Positions 1 to 9,466 of a DNA stretch of 64,000 nucleotides are shown here, piece by piece (the first letter of the stretch is position 1; each line of letters starts with the position of its first letter). A model generated the notes under the pieces. It did no database searches. It was not told the origin of the DNA and saw nothing but the letters and a program-made list of their open reading frames with translations. The stretch is from Onstottus_B arcticum (GTDB lineage: Bacteria > Acidobacteriota > Blastocatellia > UBA7656), in the NCBI GenBank assembly GCA_038040485.1, contig JBBPIE010000015.1, forward strand, positions 1 to 64,000, in the 5' to 3' direction. A program made the position numbers and the translations under genes.

Positions 1-147
1 CCGTGATGCGTGATCCGTGATGCGTGATCCGTGATGCGTGATCCGTGATGCGTGACAGGAACGAGTCGCCAGCTTGGAAATCATCGCAAAGGATTGATCC
101 CCTGCCAGTCACGCATCACGGCTCACGCATCACGGCTCACGCATCAC
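1..147. repeat. Tandem and inverted GTGATGCGTGATCC repeats
   Basis: Four head-to-tail copies of a 14-base unit (GATCCGTGATGCGT) fill positions 1-55, and three inverted copies (ACGCATCACGGCTC) lie at 110-147, so the two blocks can form a long hairpin around a short spacer. The same family recurs at 22845-22933. The inverted block overlaps the end of the methyltransferase gene and encodes its last residues and TGA stop. The repeat continues to the left edge, so its true extent is unknown. Confidence 0.85.
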
Positions 148-852
148 TTCCTTAGTTTTGGCGATGATGCCGATGGTCAGGTTCAGGCTGCGAATCGGGA
201 AGCCCGGAAAAACGCCTGCGATGCTGACGACATCGAAGAACTTGAGCACTGCTTCGACCAGCACGCGGTCGTCGAAACCCTTATGCTCGCGCCGTTCGAC
301 GCGACCCAGCCGCCCCAGAACGGAGTTGATGAATTCACTCGCGCTGAACGGATCGTCTTTCATGCCGAGCAGCCGTTTCGCGCCGTGCTTGAACAGAAAA
401 ACCAGGCCGCGCTCAATTGGCACGGTGATGAACACGTAACCGTTGACCACCTGGCTGAGTCGCAGAAGATAGGGTTCGACCAGTTCTGGCGGCACGTGTT
501 CGAGGGTTTCCATGCAGATGCCGACTCTGAACGGCGGCGCCGGCGTAGGGATGTCATCGGGATTGCGGCACAGCTTCATCTCAACATTCGGTCTGTTTTG
601 CCAGCGGCGCTTTCCCGCATCCAGGCCTCCTTCCCAGTTGGCGTCGAGGCCGAGATAGTACGCCGGCGGCGAATCGAGAAGATCGATGATCCTTGCGTCA
701 AAACAGCCCAGCTCGACGATCCGCGGTCCCTCCAATTGCAAGCGGCGCATTTGCCTTGCCAGCCAGTAGAAACGGCTCAGATGAATGCGTGACCGCCAGT
801 TGCCTGAAAAGAGGCGCTGGTTGTAATCCTCTATGACTTCGCTCGTCATCAT
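130..852 (-). CDS. Class I SAM-dependent methyltransferase
   Basis: A 240-residue protein with a Rossmann-type methyltransferase core. The SAM-binding motif I is visible as RIVELGCFDARI near residues 44-55, followed by an acidic residue at the end of the next strand (YLGLDANWEGG) and a later motif (VGICMETLEHVPPELV) typical of Methyltransf_11/25 proteins. It lacks a signal peptide or membrane segment, so it is cytoplasmic. It is the last gene of the exopolysaccharide locus, and its ATG overlaps the DUF362 stop codon by four bases (ATGA), which suggests translational coupling. It probably methylates a sugar or a lipid-linked precursor, but the substrate cannot be read from sequence. The last five residues (VMREP) and the stop codon lie in the flanking repeat, so the original C-terminus may have been different. 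Confidence 0.85.
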   Translation of the reverse strand: MMTSEVIEDYNQRLFSGNWRSRIHLSRFYWLARQMRRLQLEGPRIVELGCFDARIIDLLDSPPAYYLGLDANWEGGLDAGKRRWQNRPNVEMKLCRNPDDIPTPAPPFRVGICMETLEHVPPELVEPYLLRLSQVVNGYVFITVPIERGLVFLFKHGAKRLLGMKDDPFSASEFINSVLGRLGRVERREHKGFDDRVLVEAVLKFFDVVSIAGVFPGFPIRSLNLTIGIIAKTKEVMREP

Positions 853-2243
853 TCCCTGTCCAGATCAGCGGCGGCCCGAGCCGCGTCGCGCCACCCGATC
901 GGATGCGTTACTGGAATAAGCCGGCTGGGATTCAGAACTTCATCGATCCGGCCCGCGCCCCAGTCTCCTGACATTCTCACGTCGGTTGCGGCAAACGCCG
1001 CCAGCGGCCAATCAGCCAGACCGAATGCGCGATCAACAATCGGAATACGCGCCGGTTCATAGCCCAGCAGGTAAGCCCCGACCATGTCCATCGCCGGGGC
1101 GTTGTTTGCTGCGAGCAACACGCCGAGTTCGAGTGGTTCCGGCGCAAGAGGTCCGTCGCCTTGTCCGGCGATCACAGCGTCAGCAATGTGGATGACGCGA
1201 CGCTGAACGCTGCGGCTCATCGAAGCATCGGCCCGACCGTAGAGCAGAATGCGATTGAGGTCGAGACAGGTTCGCCAGATTGTGTCATTGCCCGACCATG
1301 AACCTTCGGTATCGGGCTGCTGGCCTGTGAGCCGCAACGCTTGATAGAGCGGCTTGGACACCCCGCGCCATGCTCGCGCAGCCGTCGTCGTCTCGGCGGC
1401 GTTCTGTTGATCGGCAACATACTCGAGGGCGCGTTTGATCACGCTGTCGCCTCTATAACAATCACCGCCGTGGGTTGCTCCGCCGATGCGATGATGAGGC
1501 AAGTACTCTTTATTGCCATTGATGCCGATGAGGTTTTTGAGCGCGCAGGTGACGCCGGCCTTCCTGTGGGTCTTGAGCTTGGGAAGATTGATGATGACAT
1601 CGGCTTCGACCGCTTCACGGGCGACCAGGTATTGATGCCGGCCCGGTGCATGTGTGCGCGCCATCAAGCTCGGGTCATAACAGGTCACGCGAAACGACGA
1701 GCGATCATCGGTCACCGGCTCAAGCAAGCTATCGCCCGCCAGGTCGAACAGCACGAAGCGCTCTTCCGGTTGCAGATTCTCGGCGGCTACGCGCACGCCG
1801 TTTTGAATCTCGCAAACCGTGCGGCGCAAATCGCGAATACCTTTAAATCGCGTATCACGCGCCATCAACTCAGCGGCCCAACTATCCAGGCCCGTTGCAT
1901 ACAAGAGCTGATCGAAGTCACAGCTCTGCAAGGGCGCGTCGCCGATGAGAACTTGGCCGGCGCCGGCTCTCAAAGCGGCTTCGGCAGCGGCGCAAATTAG
2001 CGCCGGGTGCGTGACCAGCGGCGCGAGTCCGAACCCGGCGCGATTCTCGTGCATCACAAGATTCGGCTTGATCAGAACTGTGGCGCCGCGCGGGATGACG
2101 CTACCAAACGGTCCGCGTTCGGTGTCGTGCCAGTTCAAATGTGCACCGAGCTGCGTCAGGGCGTCAGCCATGGAGTCTTCGCCATACTCGGTAGCCGCGA
2201 CCAACGCGACGCGCGGGTCTGAGATTTCACACTCGGTTTTCAT
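849..2243 (-). CDS. DUF362 domain-containing protein
   Basis: A 464-residue protein of the DUF362 family. Family landmarks are TVLIKPNLVMHENR near residue 55, VLIGDAPLQSCDFDQLL near residue 100, and the INLPKLKTHRKAGVTCALKN block near residues 215-235, which holds conserved lysines and a cysteine. No ferredoxin-like 4Cys cluster tail is present, unlike some family members. The biochemical role of the family is not well established. The gene sits inside the exopolysaccharide locus between a CapK/PaaK-like enzyme and a methyltransferase, and proteins of this family are found in several such loci, so a part in polymer modification is plausible but inferred. It overlaps the downstream methyltransferase by 4 nt. 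Confidence 0.85.
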   Translation of the reverse strand: MKTECEISDPRVALVAATEYGEDSMADALTQLGAHLNWHDTERGPFGSVIPRGATVLIKPNLVMHENRAGFGLAPLVTHPALICAAAEAALRAGAGQVLIGDAPLQSCDFDQLLYATGLDSWAAELMARDTRFKGIRDLRRTVCEIQNGVRVAAENLQPEERFVLFDLAGDSLLEPVTDDRSSFRVTCYDPSLMARTHAPGRHQYLVAREAVEADVIINLPKLKTHRKAGVTCALKNLIGINGNKEYLPHHRIGGATHGGDCYRGDSVIKRALEYVADQQNAAETTTAARAWRGVSKPLYQALRLTGQQPDTEGSWSGNDTIWRTCLDLNRILLYGRADASMSRSVQRRVIHIADAVIAGQGDGPLAPEPLELGVLLAANNAPAMDMVGAYLLGYEPARIPIVDRAFGLADWPLAAFAATDVRMSGDWGAGRIDEVLNPSRLIPVTHPIGWRDAARAAADLDRE

Positions 2244-2252
2244 AACAACGGG

Positions 2253-2339
2253 CCTGGGAGCGCAGGCATCCCTGCCTGCCTCTTTCTCCCTATCTAATTC
2301 TTAGGCACGCGCAGCAGGCAGGATGCCTGCGCTTCCAGG
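2253..2339. repeat. Imperfect inverted repeat (GGAGCGCAGGCATCCTGCCTGC family)
   Basis: The left arm at 2253-2279 and the right arm at 2314-2339 are reverse complements apart from one mismatch and one inserted base, with a 34-base loop. The right arm is translated as the C-terminal tail SAGILPAARA of the preceding PaaK-like gene and the loop gives its stop codon. It can form a strong hairpin between two genes of the same operon and might attenuate transcription. A diverged relative appears to lie at 18189-18266. Confidence 0.85.
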
Positions 2340-3713
2340 GGCTTTCACTTCGCTAACGACGATTCGCCACTTGTTGGCGCGGGTGCGCGTAATCGCTTCG
2401 ACGGTTTCGACGCGCACATCGACGCCAGGCAAACTAGTCGTTAGCGTTGCGTGAATCCGACTGCGGCTGTCGTCATCAAAATCGGGCTTCGGCGCGATCT
2501 TCACATCGACGGAATAATCATCGCGTTGCACGAGCATGAATTCGCGCACCGGAAAGTCTTTCATGAGGTGTGGGATTTGATTGCCGTGAATCCAGCGCCC
2601 GTCGGGAAGCCAGACGCGATCAGCCTGGCGGCCCAGCACGTCAGTAAGGGACAGCGCCGGATGCCCCGGACTGCTGCCGGCTCCGAAGCGGCCCATGTCG
2701 CCGATGCGATAGCGAACCATGGGCATGCCGTCGGCATGAAGCTTAGTGATCAATAACGCAGCATCCGGTTCAAAGCTTTCCGGCTCGACCAGCACGTTCG
2801 CCCAGTCAATCGTGTAGGTGAGCGATTCCCGCGGCGTCAGTTGAAAGCCGATACTGCCGACATCGCGGCTGCCGTAACGCTCATGCACCGGTCTGGCGAA
2901 GGCGCGCTCGATCATCTCGCGGTGCGCGGGGATGAGCTTTTCCGCGCCGGTGATCAAACACTTCGATGGATAGTTAGGTGTGTAACCACGCTCGAGGATG
3001 TGCTCGGCTAGATGGCCGAGGGCGCTCGCATACGCGATGATGCAGTCGGGCCGCCGCCTTGTGAACTCGCGATGGATGGCTTCGAGTCTTTCCGGGGACA
3101 ACCGGAAGCAGTCGAGCCAATGCGTGTTATAGGTGAACGCGACGACCCGATCAAAGAGTCGATCGCTCGCCACCGGGTCAAGATGATGGCCCCACAACAT
3201 CCCAGTGCGTGAGCCGGGAGGTAAACCGATCAAACTCATGAAGTACTCCCTGCCGCTGTCACTCCAGGCCGATTCTTCCGGCCCTATCCAGACCTCCGTC
3301 GGCACACCCGTCGAGCCGCCCGTGGCATTCTTGCGCAGCAGGTGCTCCGGTATTCTTGACGACACCAGCGCGCGGCCTGCCAGTTCGACGTCTTTGCGTT
3401 CGAGAGTTGGAAGCTGCGCGAAATCGTCAAAGCTGAAATCTGCTCGCGGGTCGAAACCGATACGGCTAAACAGATCGCGATAGTAACTCGTCTCCGCATT
3501 CGCGCGGCGCAACTGTACCTGCAGACGCGCGAGAACCCAGTCGTGCTTGCGGTCATTGCTCCACGCAGCGGTTGACTGGCGAAAGCGGCGCGCCTCGCGG
3601 TAGGCGAACATAGACGGGCGCTTGTTCATGCGCGCGATCTGTTGCCAGCGCATCATCGGCACCAGCACATGCCGCGAAAACATATCGTGTACTCTTGCGG
3701 TCTGTTCGCTCAT
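2301..3713 (-). CDS. PaaK/CapK-like adenylate-forming enzyme (phenylacetate-CoA ligase family)
   Basis: About 470 residues related to phenylacetate-CoA ligases and capsule protein CapK. Visible landmarks are the phosphate-binding loop LLRKNATGGSTGVPTEVW near residue 120, RYGSRDVGSIGFQLTP near residue 285, and RYRIGDMGRFG near residue 335, matching AMP-binding motifs. A start at 3713 (MSEQTARVHD) is chosen because the longer frame from 3749 would overlap the upstream acyltransferase; the gap is then 7 bases. In polysaccharide loci such proteins are thought to activate or transfer acyl or amino acid groups onto the polymer, but the substrate is unknown. The C-terminal 10 or so residues come from an inverted repeat and are not typical of the family. 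Confidence 0.85.
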   Translation of the reverse strand: MSEQTARVHDMFSRHVLVPMMRWQQIARMNKRPSMFAYREARRFRQSTAAWSNDRKHDWVLARLQVQLRRANAETSYYRDLFSRIGFDPRADFSFDDFAQLPTLERKDVELAGRALVSSRIPEHLLRKNATGGSTGVPTEVWIGPEESAWSDSGREYFMSLIGLPPGSRTGMLWGHHLDPVASDRLFDRVVAFTYNTHWLDCFRLSPERLEAIHREFTRRRPDCIIAYASALGHLAEHILERGYTPNYPSKCLITGAEKLIPAHREMIERAFARPVHERYGSRDVGSIGFQLTPRESLTYTIDWANVLVEPESFEPDAALLITKLHADGMPMVRYRIGDMGRFGAGSSPGHPALSLTDVLGRQADRVWLPDGRWIHGNQIPHLMKDFPVREFMLVQRDDYSVDVKIAPKPDFDDDSRSRIHATLTTSLPGVDVRVETVEAITRTRANKWRIVVSEVKAPGSAGILPAARA

Positions 3714-3720
3714 AGCCGGT

Positions 3721-4896
3721 TTAGATCTGTCCGGGTTGCAAATTCTCACCGAGCGTCACCACTCTCGGGCGCGGCGATGACCACCGTCGTCCAATTTCTA
3801 TCGAAGGCACTTCGACAAGCCTGTACATCGCTGTCGAGACGAGAATCGTAGCAATCAACGACATCGCGTAGATCACTGTCAAAGGAAGAAGTCCGAACAA
3901 GAGATGGAGTGCCGCAAGCAACACAATCGCGTGATAGAGATAGAGGCTGTAAGAGATCCTGCCCAGGAAAAGTAGCGGCCTGGTGTGCAACAGGCGCGAG
4001 ACCTTGGCGGATGCGAGGGCGCAGACGATGAACACCGAAACTCCAGCCGTGGCCGCCCAGTCGTTAAAGATGTCGAAATGCAGAACGCGTTGGTGGGGGA
4101 GGAACCACCAGCGATACGTGTACGCCAGGATCGCTCCCGACAGCACCAGCCACTTGGTCGTGCGCTGAAAACGGTTGAACCGTGTCGTCAACGCATCGTG
4201 ATGTTTGGCCAGCAGCGCGCCAATGATGAACATAGCCATGTAGTGAAGCGTTGCCGGCACGTCCGAGCTGATGCCCGTTCCGCGATAAATTGCGAAGGCC
4301 AGAACGAAAGCAACCAGCGTCACGGCAACGGCTACGGCAAGACTTCTGCGCCACCAGAAGCGCGTTACGACAAACACTACTACAGGAAACACGAGCGACA
4401 CGCGCATCTCGTGGACCAGCGACCACAGGACAGGGTCGAGTTCCCCGTTGCTAAAGCTGCCTATGAGCAGGGCGTGATTGATCAACATCTTCGGTGTGAT
4501 GGCCTGTGTCCAAGCGCCGTTGAACCAACTGCTCAATTCTGCGATGGCGCCGCGCGACACCAGCACATCTGCAAGCAACGCGACCGAGACCGCGACAATG
4601 TATGGCAGATAGATACGGCAAATGCGTTTCAAGATGAATGGCTTGTAGTGAAGCTCGCGCTTGAAGTAAGGCAGCGCCAAAACAAAGCCGCTGATGACGA
4701 AGAAAAAGATCACCGCTTCGTGGCCGCCCCAGAATGCGTGTAGCGGCGTGTACTTCAGCGCCGCAACCACCCAATCATTCCTTGCATAAACACTTTGATC
4801 GAATATCTGCGGCAGCACGTTGAGGTGATGGTTAATGACCACGGCTAAGGCCGCCAGACCCCGCAGCGAATCGAGTTCAACAAAGCGTCGGACCAT
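3721..4896 (-). CDS. Acyltransferase 3 family membrane protein
   Basis: 391 residues with about ten hydrophobic segments. The N-terminal family signature (LDSLRGLAALAVVINHHLNV) holds the conserved Arg and His, and a following HEAVIFFFVISGFVLALPYF segment matches the second conserved region of OafA/NodX-type acyltransferases. These integral inner-membrane enzymes move acetyl or other acyl groups onto sugars. It lies in the exopolysaccharide locus, 12 bases after asparagine synthase, so O-acetylation of the repeat unit or polymer is the likely job. The exact acyl donor and position cannot be deduced. Confidence 0.88.
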   Translation of the reverse strand: MVRRFVELDSLRGLAALAVVINHHLNVLPQIFDQSVYARNDWVVAALKYTPLHAFWGGHEAVIFFFVISGFVLALPYFKRELHYKPFILKRICRIYLPYIVAVSVALLADVLVSRGAIAELSSWFNGAWTQAITPKMLINHALLIGSFSNGELDPVLWSLVHEMRVSLVFPVVVFVVTRFWWRRSLAVAVAVTLVAFVLAFAIYRGTGISSDVPATLHYMAMFIIGALLAKHHDALTTRFNRFQRTTKWLVLSGAILAYTYRWWFLPHQRVLHFDIFNDWAATAGVSVFIVCALASAKVSRLLHTRPLLFLGRISYSLYLYHAIVLLAALHLLFGLLPLTVIYAMSLIATILVSTAMYRLVEVPSIEIGRRWSSPRPRVVTLGENLQPGQI

Positions 4897-4908
4897 ACGT
4901 CTGTCGCT

Positions 4909-6891
4909 TTACGCGGCTGAGAGCGCGCTGGCGCCCAGCCGGGTGATGCCGGCTTGTTCGGCAAGCCAGGCTTCAAATATCAAAATGTTCCAGAGGTAGT
5001 ATTGCCAGTTGCGTTTGCCCGAGAGGTGTTCATCCCAGGTCTGGCGAATCATCACCGTGTTGAGCAATCCTTCATCGCGCAGCCGCCTCTCGTCGAGCAA
5101 CTCCTCGGCCCAGTCCCGCAGCGGCCCCCGCAGCCAGTCCCCGATGGGAACGCCAAAGCCCATCTTGGGTCGCTCGACCAGATCGCGCGGAACGTAGCGA
5201 TAGAGCACCTGTCTGAGCAGCCACTTGCCCTGGCCATTCCGATGCTTCATCGCCATCGGCAAGCGCCAGGCAAATTCAACTATGCGATGATCGAGAAACG
5301 GCACGCGGCTTTCGAGACTCGTCCACATACTTGCGCGGTCAACTTTGGCGAGAATGTCGTCTGGAAGATAGCTGACCTGATCGACAAGCATCATATGTTC
5401 GCCGAAGTCTTTTACCCGGCGCACGAGGGCTTCGTCAGTGAACGCGGTCTGCGGCTCCAACGAATTGGGCACGAGCGCCGCCGTGTCTTTCCAGATCGAC
5501 ACCAGATGGCGATAGAGCAACTCCGGGGTTGGTTCGTCGAGCGCGTCGGCAAGCTTCCGCAGACGGTCGGCCGTCAGGTGATACTGACGGCTCAAAAACG
5601 GCGAGGCGACGTTCAGGAAACCATTCCACGCGCTGGCCGGCAAAGCTCTTGAGGCGCGTGCCAGCAGTTTTCTTGAACCGAGGGGCAAGCGATTGATCCG
5701 GTTCCAAATGCCCTGGCCGATCTCGTAACGAGTGTAGCCGCTGAACAACTCATCGGCGGCGTCACCCGAGAGGCTGACGGTGACCTGATCGCGCGCGAGT
5801 TTGGCGAGGAGAAACGTCGGAATCTGAGATGAGTCGGCAAACGGCTCATCGTAAATCGAAGCCAATTGCGGAATGACCGCCATCGCATCCTGCGCCGTGA
5901 CATAGAGCTCTGTGTGCTCTGTTCCCAGATGGCTCGCGACCGCCTTGGCGTGCCCGGCTTCGTTAAAACCGTTCTCGTTGAAGCCGATGGTGAACGTCTT
6001 GACTGGTTGATTGCTCATGGCCTGCATCAACGCGACGATGGTTGACGAATCGATGCCTCCGGACAAGAAGGCGCCGAGCGGCACATCGGCGACCATCTGC
6101 CCTCGAATGGCGTTTCGCAACAACTTCTCGAGAACGTCGGTGGCCTCGCGGATGTCGCCGGTGAACGGCGCGGCGAGGCCAGCTTCGGCGACCAACTGTG
6201 CCGACCAGTAGCGCGTAACCGTGGGCGCGGTTTCGCGCCTGCTTCGAAGCGGCAGCGTCAGTATCGCGCCCGGCAGGAGCTTCGAGACGCCTTCATAAAT
6301 CGATTGTGGCGCCACGATGTAGCCGTAGCGCATGAAGAGCGCCAGTGCGTTCCGGTTGATCACGCCTCGCCACGCAGGGTGCGCACGCATCGCCTTCAAC
6401 TCGGAAGCGAACAGAAACGCCTCGCCCGCCCACCCATAGTAGAGCGGCTTTTCGCCGAGCCGGTCTCGGACCAGATAGAGCAGGCGCTCCTGACGATCCA
6501 CCACGGCAAAGGCAAACATGCCGACAAAGCGCTCGACCGCGTTGGGTACGCCCCATTCTTCAAACGCCGCCAGCATCACTTCGGTGTCCGAGTGACCTCG
6601 AAAGCCGCAGCCTCGCGCTTCAAGCTCGTTGCGCAGATCGACGAAGTTATAGATCTCGCCGTTGAAGCTCATCTCGAATCGCCCGCTTGGTGAAGCCATG
6701 GGTTGATGGCCTTCGGGCGACAAGTCGACGATCGCCAAACGACGATGGCCCAACGTAACCCCAGCTTCGGAGTCGTGCCAGTATCCTTCGTCGTCTGGCC
6801 CGCGATGCGACAGCGTAGCGATCATTGAGCGGATGGATGATTGCCAGTAGGCATCGGGGTTCAAGCTAACAACCCCTGCGATGCCGCACAT
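4909..6891 (-). CDS. asnB: Asparagine synthase (glutamine-hydrolyzing)
   Basis: 660 residues with an N-terminal class II glutamine amidotransferase domain whose catalytic Cys follows the initiator Met (MCGIAGVVSL), the GHRRLAIVDLSPEGHQPM segment, and a C-terminal synthetase domain with the PP-loop FLSGGIDSSTIVAL near residue 275. Both halves appear complete. AsnB makes asparagine from aspartate, glutamine and ATP, and AsnB-like copies in polysaccharide loci may instead amidate sugar acids or amino-sugar substituents. Its position between glycosyltransferase and acyltransferase genes favours the specialised role, though a housekeeping role cannot be excluded. No second copy is visible in this window. 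Confidence 0.92.
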   Translation of the reverse strand: MCGIAGVVSLNPDAYWQSSIRSMIATLSHRGPDDEGYWHDSEAGVTLGHRRLAIVDLSPEGHQPMASPSGRFEMSFNGEIYNFVDLRNELEARGCGFRGHSDTEVMLAAFEEWGVPNAVERFVGMFAFAVVDRQERLLYLVRDRLGEKPLYYGWAGEAFLFASELKAMRAHPAWRGVINRNALALFMRYGYIVAPQSIYEGVSKLLPGAILTLPLRSRRETAPTVTRYWSAQLVAEAGLAAPFTGDIREATDVLEKLLRNAIRGQMVADVPLGAFLSGGIDSSTIVALMQAMSNQPVKTFTIGFNENGFNEAGHAKAVASHLGTEHTELYVTAQDAMAVIPQLASIYDEPFADSSQIPTFLLAKLARDQVTVSLSGDAADELFSGYTRYEIGQGIWNRINRLPLGSRKLLARASRALPASAWNGFLNVASPFLSRQYHLTADRLRKLADALDEPTPELLYRHLVSIWKDTAALVPNSLEPQTAFTDEALVRRVKDFGEHMMLVDQVSYLPDDILAKVDRASMWTSLESRVPFLDHRIVEFAWRLPMAMKHRNGQGKWLLRQVLYRYVPRDLVERPKMGFGVPIGDWLRGPLRDWAEELLDERRLRDEGLLNTVMIRQTWDEHLSGKRNWQYYLWNILIFEAWLAEQAGITRLGASALSAA

Positions 6892-7007
6892 TCAGTTCGG
6901 CCTCTTTTTGCTCAATGACATTTGTTTACCAAAGAGTCGGCGGGGATCTGCGTCATCTGTGGCTCATCAGCGCCGGAACGATCCTGAGAGCAGTGACGGC
7001 TCGCCCG

Positions 7008-8204
7008 CTAGTCTTTCGCATGTACGACCTTGTGGCTTCGGTGCCGGCGTTGCCAGATTGCGACAAAAGACGCAGCGATGAGGTTCGTATACAGCGCTTC
7101 GTACTGCCCGACAATGGCGCCGATGGAAAAGTGCTCGATCACGCGGCGGCGCGCCGCGTCGCCCAATTCATGGCGGCGGGTTGTGCCCATATCGATCAAC
7201 TCCAGCCACGCGGCGGCGAGGGCCGCTGAGTCGCCGGGCGGCACCGCTCGGCCGGTATCGCCGATGACGAAGGCCGAATCGCCGACCGTCGTTGCTACGC
7301 ACGGCACGCCGCAGCTCATTGCTTCACCGAGGATGTTCGGAAAGCCCTCGCCGAAGGCGGACGACGAAGTAGCGATGTCAAAAGCGGCCGCGAGGCACGG
7401 TGTGTCATCGCGCTCGCCGAGCAAATGCACGCGCCCGCTGAGCGACAGGGTTTGAATCAAACCCGTCAGTTCGTGGTTTCTGCCGTTAACGCCTTCGCCC
7501 GCCAGCACGAAATGCGCTTGCGGCTGCGAACCAGAGAGCAGCGCGGCGGCGCGCAGGAAAGTGACGTGATCTTTCATCGGGTGGTGCCTGGCCATCAAGC
7601 CAATCAGCAAGGCAGTTTGATCAACTGCTAACTCGCGCCTGAGGGCGATCCGCGCTGCCTCGGACGGCGTGAACGCATCGGTGTCGAAGCCGTTGGCAAT
7701 AATCACGCGGCCGCTCGCTCGATAGCCCAATGCAGCTTCGTGTTGAATGGCGCTCGCGAGCGAGTTGTTGATGATGCGATGCGGCATGCGCGACAGCTTG
7801 CCTCCGAGCCAAATGACGGCGGCAGTCGCGCGTTTCTCTTTGCGCAACTCACAGCTCGATCCACGCACGTTCCAGAGGATTGGCGTATGGCGTTTCAGGA
7901 ACATCGCGCCGAGTTGTGCTGCAAGGTTGCCGTGATACATCCAGCCCTGTACCAGATCCGGCTGCAATCGCTTGAACAAGCGAACAAGGCGGAGACCAGC
8001 GGCGGGTGCCGGCAGGCCGGTCTTCATGCCGAGGCTAAAAACGGGCACGCCCAGCGCGGCGAACTGCTCGCACATCGCACCGCCTTCGGCAAGCGAGATG
8101 ACGACTGAATCGAAGCGGCGGCGATCCATGCCGGACAGTACTTTGAACAGCATCGTCTGCGCGCCATGCTTGTCGAGCGAAGTGATGACGTGAATGATCT
8201 TCAT
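7008..8204 (-). CDS. Glycosyltransferase family 4 (GT-B fold)
   Basis: 398 residues. The N-terminal part starts IIHVITSLDKHGAQTMLFKV, the usual glycosyl-acceptor half, and the C-terminal half has the donor-binding Glycos_transf_1 pattern, including FGEGFPNILGEAMSCGVPCV with the E-x7-E type motif and CVATTVGDSAFVIGDTG. It is predicted to be a cytoplasmic, membrane-associated enzyme adding a nucleotide-activated sugar to a lipid-linked intermediate. The ATG overlaps the stop of the upstream Wzy-like gene by 4 nt (ATGA). It is closely similar in layout to the enzymes at 9463 and 14363, so these are probably paralogues. Sugar specificity is unknown. Confidence 0.9.
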   Translation of the reverse strand: MKIIHVITSLDKHGAQTMLFKVLSGMDRRRFDSVVISLAEGGAMCEQFAALGVPVFSLGMKTGLPAPAAGLRLVRLFKRLQPDLVQGWMYHGNLAAQLGAMFLKRHTPILWNVRGSSCELRKEKRATAAVIWLGGKLSRMPHRIINNSLASAIQHEAALGYRASGRVIIANGFDTDAFTPSEAARIALRRELAVDQTALLIGLMARHHPMKDHVTFLRAAALLSGSQPQAHFVLAGEGVNGRNHELTGLIQTLSLSGRVHLLGERDDTPCLAAAFDIATSSSAFGEGFPNILGEAMSCGVPCVATTVGDSAFVIGDTGRAVPPGDSAALAAAWLELIDMGTTRRHELGDAARRRVIEHFSIGAIVGQYEALYTNLIAASFVAIWQRRHRSHKVVHAKD

Positions 8205-9466
8205 CGCGATTCGATTGCCGTGGCGAGCTGCGGCAGCGGCGAGAGCCTGCGGCTGCGCATCGCTGCAGCCGCAGGCACACTCTCACGGCCTTCGGAAATG
8301 GCCATTGCCGCGAACAATGAAAAGATCAATAGCATGAATCGCTCGTCGATAATGTTATGACTAAAGAGACCCATAAAGAGAACAAAGCCGGCGAAGGCGA
8401 GGACACGTCTTCGCTGATCGCCGCGCACCTGCCAGACGGTCATCAGCACAAGCCCGGGCAGGATCAGGCAACCGAGTAAGCCGTGATCCACCATCAGATT
8501 CAGATATTGATTGTGTGACGAAATCTGTATGCCGCCGCTGATCGTCAGCAGCCTGCGAGAAGCACCGACCCCGTTCCCGATCAGCGGAGAATCTGCAAAC
8601 AGGTCAAACGCAATAGCCGCTACCTCTCCTCGGTCAAAGGCACTGTCATCCGGTGCTTCCCCCTGGTTCATCCCTTCGAGTCGCCCGATGACGTTGACGT
8701 TCAACACGTTCGAGTCTTTGAGTCCAAAGATCACGGTGTCCCACTGCCACGCGAGCGTAACCACTGCAATAAGCGTGACGCCGAAGCCCACCGCGAGAGA
8801 CCGTCGAAGCTTGAGCTGCTTAGTCCACATCATGATGAGCATGACTATCGCCCACCCGGCCATCGCCGAGCGCGACACGGTCACGGCGACCCCTGCTCCC
8901 ACAAGAAGCGCAAAAGCCAGCCGCCAGCGCGGCGGAATCAGATCGACTGTCGCGATCATACCGAGCACCAGAGCCACTCCCGCCTGATTCGGATTCACAT
9001 ACAACCCGGCTGAACGGCCTACAACGCTGCTGAAGGTGCGCGGATAAAACAACTCATAGAAGTTCAAGCCGATAGCGGTTATCACGGCGATCAGTATGCT
9101 GCGCCGCGCCCACAACTGAGCATCCTTGCGCGCCAGCACCAGCAATGCGACAAGCAGAAACACAACCGACAAGACCCTCAATCGCAACTCTTGCCAGGCG
9201 TCTTCCGGCGCGGCTCCTTCAAACAAGAACCAACCGCACGAGATCAGCAGAAACAGAAAACACCAGAGGGCAAGGGGTGATTGCCGGATGATTCTCATCG
9301 ATGCGTTTGACAACAGATAAGGAACCGCGAGCGCTGCGAAGAGACCAATCCAGTAGAGCGGCGGGACCGGCAGCGCCTCGCTGGCATACGCGTAGACGTC
9401 GAAGTTGGTGAAAAAGATCGCCGTTAGCAGCACGGCTAAGATGCACGGGTAAATTCTGCGAATCAC
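8201..9466 (-). CDS. O-antigen ligase/polymerase-like membrane protein (Wzy_C)
   Basis: A polytopic protein of about 421 residues with many hydrophobic helices. A Wzy_C-type periplasmic motif is seen at ISSHNQYLNLMVDHGLLGC near residue 325. I choose the GTG at 9466 (then IRRIYPCILAVLL), because it overlaps the upstream glycosyltransferase stop by 4 nt (GTGA) and removes an 84-residue Arg/Pro-rich extension that is antisense-like and runs back through the upstream gene. It likely polymerises or ligates lipid-linked repeat units at the periplasmic face of the inner membrane. A second member of the family lies at 19457-20905, so one may be the polymerase and the other a ligase. Confidence 0.85.
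   Translation of the reverse strand: MIRRIYPCILAVLLTAIFFTNFDVYAYASEALPVPPLYWIGLFAALAVPYLLSNASMRIIRQSPLALWCFLFLLISCGWFLFEGAAPEDAWQELRLRVLSVVFLLVALLVLARKDAQLWARRSILIAVITAIGLNFYELFYPRTFSSVVGRSAGLYVNPNQAGVALVLGMIATVDLIPPRWRLAFALLVGAGVAVTVSRSAMAGWAIVMLIMMWTKQLKLRRSLAVGFGVTLIAVVTLAWQWDTVIFGLKDSNVLNVNVIGRLEGMNQGEAPDDSAFDRGEVAAIAFDLFADSPLIGNGVGASRRLLTISGGIQISSHNQYLNLMVDHGLLGCLILPGLVLMTVWQVRGDQRRRVLAFAGFVLFMGLFSHNIIDERFMLLIFSLFAAMAISEGRESVPAAAAMRSRRLSPLPQLATAIESR

Noticed and set aside
52..792. Long plus-strand reading frame opposite the first methyltransferase
   Set aside because: It lies antisense to a clear SAM methyltransferase, has no recognisable motif and starts in tandem repeats. High GC makes long antisense frames common here.
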